From: Streptococcus thalassemiae | Lineage (GTDB): Bacteria; Bacillota; Bacilli; Lactobacillales; Streptococcaceae | DNA length: 64,000 nucleotides | Assembly: GCF_903645285.1 (NCBI RefSeq) | Contig: NZ_CAHJXN010000003.1 | Location: forward strand, 102,001-166,000 | Direction of reading: 5' to 3' | Shown here: positions 59,317 to 64,000 of the stretch, one piece after another | Position numbering within the stretch: position 1 is the first letter of the stretch | Layout: each line of letters opens with the position of its first letter | Position numbers and translations under genes: made by a program | The notes under the pieces: model-generated | What the model was told of the DNA's origin: nothing | Databases searched by the model: none | What the model saw: the letters and a program-made list of their open reading frames with translations, nothing else

Positions 59317-60085
59317 GACATTAACAGAAAAATTAAATGCTATCAAAGCAGCTGGAAAAGGAATTTTTGTTCCCTATATCATGGCTGGAGACCATGAGAA
59401 AGGTTTGGATGGTCTAGCTGAAACAATCCACTTTTTAGAAGATTTGGGTGTCTCTGCAATTGAAGTGGGCATTCCCTTTTCAGACCCTGTTGCAGATGGA
59501 CCTGTTATCGAAGAAGCAGGCTTACGCAGTCTAGCTCACGGAACGTCTACTCAGGCTTTGGTTGAAACCTTGAAAACCATTGAAACAGAGGTTCCGCTGG
59601 TCATCATGACCTACTTCAACCCCCTCTTTCAGTACGGTGTGGAGAACTTTGTCAAAGATTTGGCAGATACAGCGGTTAAGGGCTTGATTATCCCAGACCT
59701 GCCTCATGAGCATGCCAACTTTGTGGAGCCCTTTTTAGCAGACACAGACATCGCCTTGATTCCCCTAGTTAGTTTGACGACAGGAATTGAGCGTCAGAAA
59801 GAGTTGATTGAAGGGGCAGAAGGATTTGTCTATGCGGTTGCCATCAATGGGGTGACAGGGAAATCAGGCAATTATCGTGCAGACTTGGACAAGCACTTGG
59901 CACAATTGCATCAAGTGTCCGATATCCCAGTCTTGACAGGTTTTGGAGTATCTAGTCAAGCCGATGTAGAACGCTTCAATGCGGTGTCAGATGGCGTTAT
60001 CGTCGGTTCAAAAATCGTAAAAGCTCTCCATGAAGGAGAGCCGATTCAGGACTTTATCAAACAAGCAGTAGCTTACCAAAAATAA
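59309..60085 (+). CDS. trpA: Tryptophan synthase alpha subunit
   Basis: A 258-residue TIM barrel cleaving indole-glycerol phosphate to indole. [14 protein letters not shown] contains the catalytic Glu, and the Asp is near the YFNPLFQYG block. NGVTGK and GFGVSS form the phosphate site. The ATG at 59309 follows AAGGGAGAAG. It is the last trp gene, and its 3' end overlaps the convergent prepilin peptidase gene by 29 bases. Confidence 0.95.
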   Translation: MPKTLTEKLNAIKAAGKGIFVPYIMAGDHEKGLDGLAETIHFLEDLGVSAIEVGIPFSDPVADGPVIEEAGLRSLAHGTSTQALVETLKTIETEVPLVIMTYFNPLFQYGVENFVKDLADTAVKGLIIPDLPHEHANFVEPFLADTDIALIPLVSLTTGIERQKELIEGAEGFVYAVAINGVTGKSGNYRADLDKHLAQLHQVSDIPVLTGFGVSSQADVERFNAVSDGVIVGSKIVKALHEGEPIQDFIKQAVAYQK

Positions 60086-60716
60086 TCACGCAAGCAGCGA
60101 GTAAGAGGAAAGGCACAAAAGGAAGTCTTTCCTTTTTCTTTTGCAGGAGAAAAGCTAGAATTCCCGTCGCAGAAGCAAACTGAATCAAGATCAGTAACTC
60201 CGTTACGCTAAAGACGAGAGCACAAGAAGCTAAAAAGAGGAAATCCCCTGCGCCCATGCGAATATCGATAAAATGAGCCAAAATTCCAAGAGCAAGGAAG
60301 AAAATCATGACCAGATTCCAGCCAGAGCCGGCCATTAGGATTAGGTGGAAAGTCATCCAGACCAGTAAGGGATATTCCTGATGGCGAAAGTCGTAGATGC
60401 CCAAGGTCAAACCAGCAATGATTAGGATGACTTGACTCAAGGAAAGTAATTCCCAAGACCAAGCCAGAAAGATAAGCCCTAAGCCTAGTTCCAAAAGGGC
60501 ATACCAGATAGGATAAGTAGCCTTGCAGTAGCGACAGCGAAAGCGATTGAAGACCTGAGAGAGAATCGGAATCAAATCTAAGGGACGCAAGCGAGTCTGA
60601 CAGGAATCGCAGTGACTGGCTGGACTGATAATGGATTGCTCTGGAAAACGGTCAATAACCAAACCAAGAAAGGAAGCGAGAATGCTCCCGACAAGAAAAA
60701 AATAAAAATCAATCAT
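60057..60716 (-). CDS. cclA: Prepilin peptidase of the competence pilus
   Basis: The 219-residue type IV leader peptidase/methylase has [15 protein letters not shown] and CRYC cysteine pairs (about 33-65) and membrane-embedded aspartates in [11 protein letters not shown] and DIRMGAGDF. It processes ComGC-type pilins for DNA uptake. A competence cin-box lies directly upstream, so it is a late competence gene. The 3' end overlaps trpA on the opposite strand. Confidence 0.92.
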   Translation of the reverse strand: MIDFYFFLVGSILASFLGLVIDRFPEQSIISPASHCDSCQTRLRPLDLIPILSQVFNRFRCRYCKATYPIWYALLELGLGLIFLAWSWELLSLSQVILIIAGLTLGIYDFRHQEYPLLVWMTFHLILMAGSGWNLVMIFFLALGILAHFIDIRMGAGDFLFLASCALVFSVTELLILIQFASATGILAFLLQKKKERLPFVPFLLLAACVIIFGKLLLV

Positions 60717-60723
60717 ACTTATC

Positions 60724-60731
60724 TATTCGTA
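60724..60731 (-). promoter_or_regulatory. ComX (cin-box) promoter element of cclA
   Basis: TACGAATA on the minus strand preceded by a T run is the consensus for the alternative sigma factor ComX. Only 7 bases separate it from the cclA ATG, so the transcript may begin at or very near the start codon. Confidence 0.85.
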
Positions 60732-60786
60732 AAAAAATGGGAGAAGTAGTATAATGGAGAAACATAGATAAGATGGTGAGGCAAAG

Positions 60787-61242
60787 ATGACAATTCGTTT
60801 TGAAGAAAAGGTGAGCACAGAAAATGCTCAGCTCGTATGCCAATGGTCCAACTCCCTAGGCAAATCATTTCAAGAACAATGGATGGGACCAAGGATTTCA
60901 TTTCCCTTGACAATTCAAGTTTTGCAAGAGTTGGAAGGAATCTTTTCTATCTTTGATGGACAAGAGTTTGTGGGGCTTATCCAGAAAATCAGGCTAGAAG
61001 ACAGTAATCTTCATATTGGAAGATTTTTTATCAACCCCCAGAAACAGGGGCAAGGCTTAGGTAGGCAGGCTTTAAGGAAATTTGTTAGTTTGGTCTTTGA
61101 AAATGGAAACATAGATAGTATTTCTCTAAATGTCTTCGAGGCAAATCAAGTAGCCAAGCACCTTTACCAAAAAGAAGGATTTGAAATCGTTCAAATGGTT
61201 GAAGCACCTGAACGGAAATATATTATGAAGAAGGGGAGATAG
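60787..61242 (+). CDS. GNAT-family N-acetyltransferase
   Basis: A 151-residue single-domain GNAT. The acetyl-CoA loop is QKQGQGLGRQAL (about 94-105), and SLNVFEANQVAKHLYQKEGF is the typical C-terminal motif. The substrate is unknown. TATAAT at 60750-60755 serves as -10, and the divergent cclA cin-box occupies its -35 region. Divergent from cclA. Confidence 0.87.
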   Translation: MTIRFEEKVSTENAQLVCQWSNSLGKSFQEQWMGPRISFPLTIQVLQELEGIFSIFDGQEFVGLIQKIRLEDSNLHIGRFFINPQKQGQGLGRQALRKFVSLVFENGNIDSISLNVFEANQVAKHLYQKEGFEIVQMVEAPERKYIMKKGR

Positions 61243-61280
61243 GAAGCAAAAAAGCCTTTTTGTCTAGTCTAATTGTTTAG

Positions 61281-62027
61281 TTATTTTTTTCGATGATTCA
61301 TATCTAAATCTTTTAATAGTTTCCCAGTTAAGTGAAGAGTTTTATCCTGTTTACAGTTTGTTATAATATCAAAAAGTTCCTTTGATATTTCTTTAAAAAT
61401 TTTCTTTGATTCATCAGTTTGAAGTCTAGGAGATGTTTCTTTGGCTACATAGTAAGCATGATTGTCTCCAACAGTTATTAAACTCAGAATTTTATTAGCA
61501 ATATTCTCATCGAAATAGTATGGTTTGAAAGAATCTCCTTTTTCTTTCATAGGTAAAAACGACTCGGTTTCATCACCTATACAAGTATAAAGTTTCTTTT
61601 TATTATGTTCAGTCAAATTACCATCATAGCAATCTGGCAAGTGATAATTCTTTATTTTGGGATTAAAGATTTCAGGAAGTATTTCTTTGTTTCTTTGCCC
61701 TTTTTCAGGCCACTTGTATAGTTCTTTGGCTTTTATAATTGTGTCAATTTCCAGGATTTCCTTATTATTTTCATCCTTAGCTTTAGATACAAATACAAAA
61801 TAAACTTCCTCTTTTTCCTCTTTGGTTTCAATCCACTCTCTGACATCTTTACTTAGAGAAACATTTGTATGACAAAATGTATAAAGAAAATTATCATTCC
61901 AAATGAAGGGATCTTCATTGTGTTTCCCAGATTTAAATTCATCAAAACTAATTTCATATTCCTTATTTTCGATAGATAGAGTTTTCTTTTCTCGTTTAGG
62001 GTGCCCAATGATAATAATATGTTTCAT
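61281..62027 (-). CDS. Hypothetical protein, accessory
   Basis: At 248 residues this is a soluble, very charged protein (many Lys and Glu) with no signal peptide or membrane helix and no domain I recognise. The N-terminus MKHIIIIGHPKREKKT is a beta-strand-like start. A cysteine/histidine-containing central part includes YHLPDCYDGN. It is AT-richer than the trp operon. AGGAGT precedes the ATG. It may be strain-specific. Confidence 0.6.
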   Translation of the reverse strand: MKHIIIIGHPKREKKTLSIENKEYEISFDEFKSGKHNEDPFIWNDNFLYTFCHTNVSLSKDVREWIETKEEKEEVYFVFVSKAKDENNKEILEIDTIIKAKELYKWPEKGQRNKEILPEIFNPKIKNYHLPDCYDGNLTEHNKKKLYTCIGDETESFLPMKEKGDSFKPYYFDENIANKILSLITVGDNHAYYVAKETSPRLQTDESKKIFKEISKELFDIITNCKQDKTLHLTGKLLKDLDMNHRKK

Positions 62028-62150
62028 ATTTCCAACTCCTTTATTGGCAATAAATTAGATTTTAAGATGTTTCATTTTTATTGTGGGAAGATTTACTTCG
62101 TTTTCTCCTGAAATTGAGTTCCTTCCCAGTCTTCCTCTTGTATTAAATTT

Positions 62151-63029
62151 CTAATCAAACTCAACATATTTCTGTTTAAATAACTCAATTTTATCATTAC
62201 AGTAATTGATTAAATCTTGAGCTTTCTCAAAAGTATAGCCTTTTTCAGATACAGATTTTACTTTCTTCTCATCAAAGTAGTAGCCAGTCAAACCAGTGAT
62301 TTCTTCTGATAATGTAAGATAGTAGCCTGTTTCAATTCCCTCGTCTAGATTTTTGGAAAATGACTTTATCAAGCGTCCGAAGAGAGACTTTTTCGTCTTT
62401 TTATCACTGGAATCATTCCCTAAGTTGGTTGAAATTAAGCCAGGATGGTAAGAATTGATGGTGATGCTTGAACCTTTTAGAAAGAAGTCTCTGGCCAGAT
62501 AGCGTGTCATCCAAATAGTGTAAAGTTTGGAATTATTGTAGGCCAATCCTGGATTATAGCTGTTCTCAAATCCAAAGTCTAAATCCTTGACCTTGGCAAA
62601 ATGATGCATATAGGAAGAAGTATTGATAACACGAACGTCAGACGCTTTTTCTAACAAGGGGCTTAGCTCAGTTGTTAAAATATAAGGAGCCAGAACAGAT
62701 AACATAAAAGTCAACTCGACATTTTCAGCACTCGCTTTTCGTTCTTTTCCAGCATAAAGGCCTGCGTTGTTAAACAAGACATCAATACGTTGAAAGTCTC
62801 GCTTGATTTCCTCCACAAATCGATAAACATCATCTAATTTTGAAAAATCTGCAAGGTAGCTAGAAACTCTGCCTCTCAAGGAAACTGTCCGAACCTCTTG
62901 AAGCGCCAGCTCAAGTTTTTGAGGATTTCGACCATGGAGGATGACCTGATACCCTTGGCTGGCAAATTTCTTTGCCAAATGTTTACCGATACCGTCAGTA
63001 GCGCCTGTTATTAGAATGGTTTTGACCAT
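62151..63029 (-). CDS. Short-chain dehydrogenase/reductase
   Basis: The 292-residue SDR has the cofactor motif TGATDGIG (7-14), NNAG (about 89-92), a serine in NTSSYMH and the catalytic YNNSK. Its layout is that of retinol-dehydrogenase-like SDRs. The substrate is unknown. It begins one base after the stop of the hydrolase gene, with AGGA upstream, so the two are co-transcribed. Confidence 0.85.
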   Translation of the reverse strand: MVKTILITGATDGIGKHLAKKFASQGYQVILHGRNPQKLELALQEVRTVSLRGRVSSYLADFSKLDDVYRFVEEIKRDFQRIDVLFNNAGLYAGKERKASAENVELTFMLSVLAPYILTTELSPLLEKASDVRVINTSSYMHHFAKVKDLDFGFENSYNPGLAYNNSKLYTIWMTRYLARDFFLKGSSITINSYHPGLISTNLGNDSSDKKTKKSLFGRLIKSFSKNLDEGIETGYYLTLSEEITGLTGYYFDEKKVKSVSEKGYTFEKAQDLINYCNDKIELFKQKYVEFD

Positions 63030-63030
63030 C

Positions 63031-63867
63031 TTAGTCCTCCAAGAAAGCTTTTAATTCTTTTGAAAACTCCTCTGCATATTGGAAGATTGAACCGTGGCCA
63101 GCATTTGGATAGATGATAAGTTTACTATTTTCGATTTTTTCATGCATATCATAAGAATTTTCCGTTGGAACCTGCATATCCTTATCCCCGTTGACGATTA
63201 AGGTTGGTTGGGTGATAAATGTTAGGTCGTCCTGAGAATCTTTCCCCCACCGTTTAATGGCTTTGAGCTGGGTCAAAAATCCCGGTACCTTCATGTCTTT
63301 GTCCGCAAATTCCTTGGTTCGCATTCCCATTCGTCCGAGAACTTTCAAGGCTTCGATTTTTCCTTGTTCATCATGATTATAGAAGATATAGCGTTTAGGA
63401 TCGATGCGCTCGAGTCCCGCTTTAAACATATAGTTAAAGGTTTTCCCTGTGACCTTATCGACCTCTTTTCCACCTCGAGGTCCTGTTCCAGCCAAGATTA
63501 AACGATTGACTAGAGTGGGATTTATTCTGATGATTTCTTGGGCAATCATACCTCCCATAGAAAGGCCAAGAAGATTGATTTTATCGTAACCAATCGCTTT
63601 TACAAAGTCAATTGTCTGCTTAGCCATTCCAGGAATCGTCGGAGCAACTTTGCCCTGACTGTCTCCTACTCCAGGAAAATCGACTACAATGACATGGTGT
63701 TTTTCAGCAATCAAGTCTAAGAGTTTAGGATCCCAGTTATCGAGAGTTGCTGCCAAATGGACCAGCATCAGAAGAGGTAGTTTTGATTTGCCTTTACTAA
63801 GTTCGCGATAAGCGATTTTGTTCCCGTCGACTGTGATGTATTGATTTTTTGTAGTAAGATATGACAT
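63031..63867 (-). CDS. Alpha/beta-hydrolase
   Basis: A hydrolase of about 278 residues with nucleophile elbow GLSMGG (Ser103), an acid in VNGDKDMQVP and a His in NAGHGSI. The start is the ATG at 63867 behind AAGGAAAACACA. An in-frame upstream ATG at 63930 overlaps the end of the previous gene. The substrate is unknown. It lies between a dehydrogenase and an SDR, suggesting a small detoxification or catabolic operon. Confidence 0.85.
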   Translation of the reverse strand: MSYLTTKNQYITVDGNKIAYRELSKGKSKLPLLMLVHLAATLDNWDPKLLDLIAEKHHVIVVDFPGVGDSQGKVAPTIPGMAKQTIDFVKAIGYDKINLLGLSMGGMIAQEIIRINPTLVNRLILAGTGPRGGKEVDKVTGKTFNYMFKAGLERIDPKRYIFYNHDEQGKIEALKVLGRMGMRTKEFADKDMKVPGFLTQLKAIKRWGKDSQDDLTFITQPTLIVNGDKDMQVPTENSYDMHEKIENSKLIIYPNAGHGSIFQYAEEFSKELKAFLED

Positions 63868-63880
63868 TGTGTTTTCCTTT

Positions 63881-64000
63881 TTATTTCTTAAAGCTGAGAA
63901 CTGTTTTTCCACGAGAGCGACCGTTAGCAACCTTGTCCAAAGCGTTATTTACCTCTTCAAATGGATAAACTGTATCGATAGAGGGTTTGATTTCTAATTT
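63881..64000 (-). CDS. C-terminal end of a zinc-type/MDR alcohol dehydrogenase (partial)
   Basis: The visible 39 codons read back from the TAA at 63883-63881 as ...YPFEEVNNALDKVANGRSRGKTVLSF, the characteristic C-terminal region of medium-chain NAD(P)-dependent dehydrogenases. The rest lies beyond the window. It is upstream of the hydrolase gene by 13 bases on the same strand. Confidence 0.75.
   Translation of the reverse strand, partial: KLEIKPSIDTVYPFEEVNNALDKVANGRSRGKTVLSFKK

Overview
The window looks like chromosome of a pneumococcus-like mitis-group streptococcus (S. mitis, S. pseudopneumoniae or S. pneumoniae). The grounds are four BOX repeats, RUP repeats, low GC, and gene order and proteins I recognise from pneumococcal genomes: murI-rdgB-scpAB-rluB, sczA/czcD, galR/galKT, the pfbA-galT-galE cluster, trpEGDCFBA and a competence prepilin peptidase. 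An mprF gene and a second trpB make me favour a commensal relative or a divergent strain. Species assignment is inference. I saw no rRNA, tRNA or CRISPR array.

Layout. 1-6.1 kb: tail of an AEC-family carrier, mprF, a transposase scrap, then a tryptophan-type ABC importer (trpXYZ) behind an attenuator-like leader and a BOX. 6.1-12.7 kb: remnant of an unknown gene, yneF, then the tightly overlapping housekeeping run murI-rdgB-phosphoesterase-CBS-xerD-like-scpA-scpB-rluB-yidD. 12.7-23 kb: galE, pepA, orphan bacteriocin immunity protein, tandem RUPs, MarR regulator with the ergothioneine-type transporter egtVU, NAD+-II riboswitch with pnuC, a TMEM175-family protein, and the zinc pair sczA/czcD. 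23-31 kb: galR divergent from galKT, a thioesterase, purine-riboswitch xpt-pbuX, a VOC protein and exoA. 31-38 kb: two membrane-protein genes, a heterodimeric ABC exporter, and a sugar-1-phosphate transferase plus aminotransferase pair probably making the first teichoic-acid sugar. 38-52 kb: an AT-rich accessory block. 52-60 kb: second trpB and the trp operon, each behind its own T-box. 60-64 kb: competence prepilin peptidase, GNAT, an unknown protein, SDR, alpha/beta hydrolase and the end of a dehydrogenase.

The most interesting part is the 38.6-51.9 kb block. Two operons (pfbA-PP2C-like-PhoU-like-galT-galE, and 2H phosphoesterase-ABC importer-MgtC-like) start from promoters that each carry, just downstream of the -10, nearly the same 14-bp operator TGACA(C/G)CGGTGTCA. 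A LacI-family regulator lies at the end of the block. The locus has galT and galE but no galK, plus a predicted cyclic-phosphate-type esterase and an importer of the class that includes sugar-phosphate transporters. I propose a LacI-controlled system for taking up and using a phosphorylated or cyclic-phosphate galactose compound. This is a hypothesis from gene content, operators and family knowledge only.

Signs of decay or rearrangement include a one-base frameshift in pfbA, a SnoaL-like fragment, a transposase fragment, two minus-strand gene remnants, a MITE whose end supplies a gene's start codon, and a possible synteny junction near 6.1-6.3 kb.
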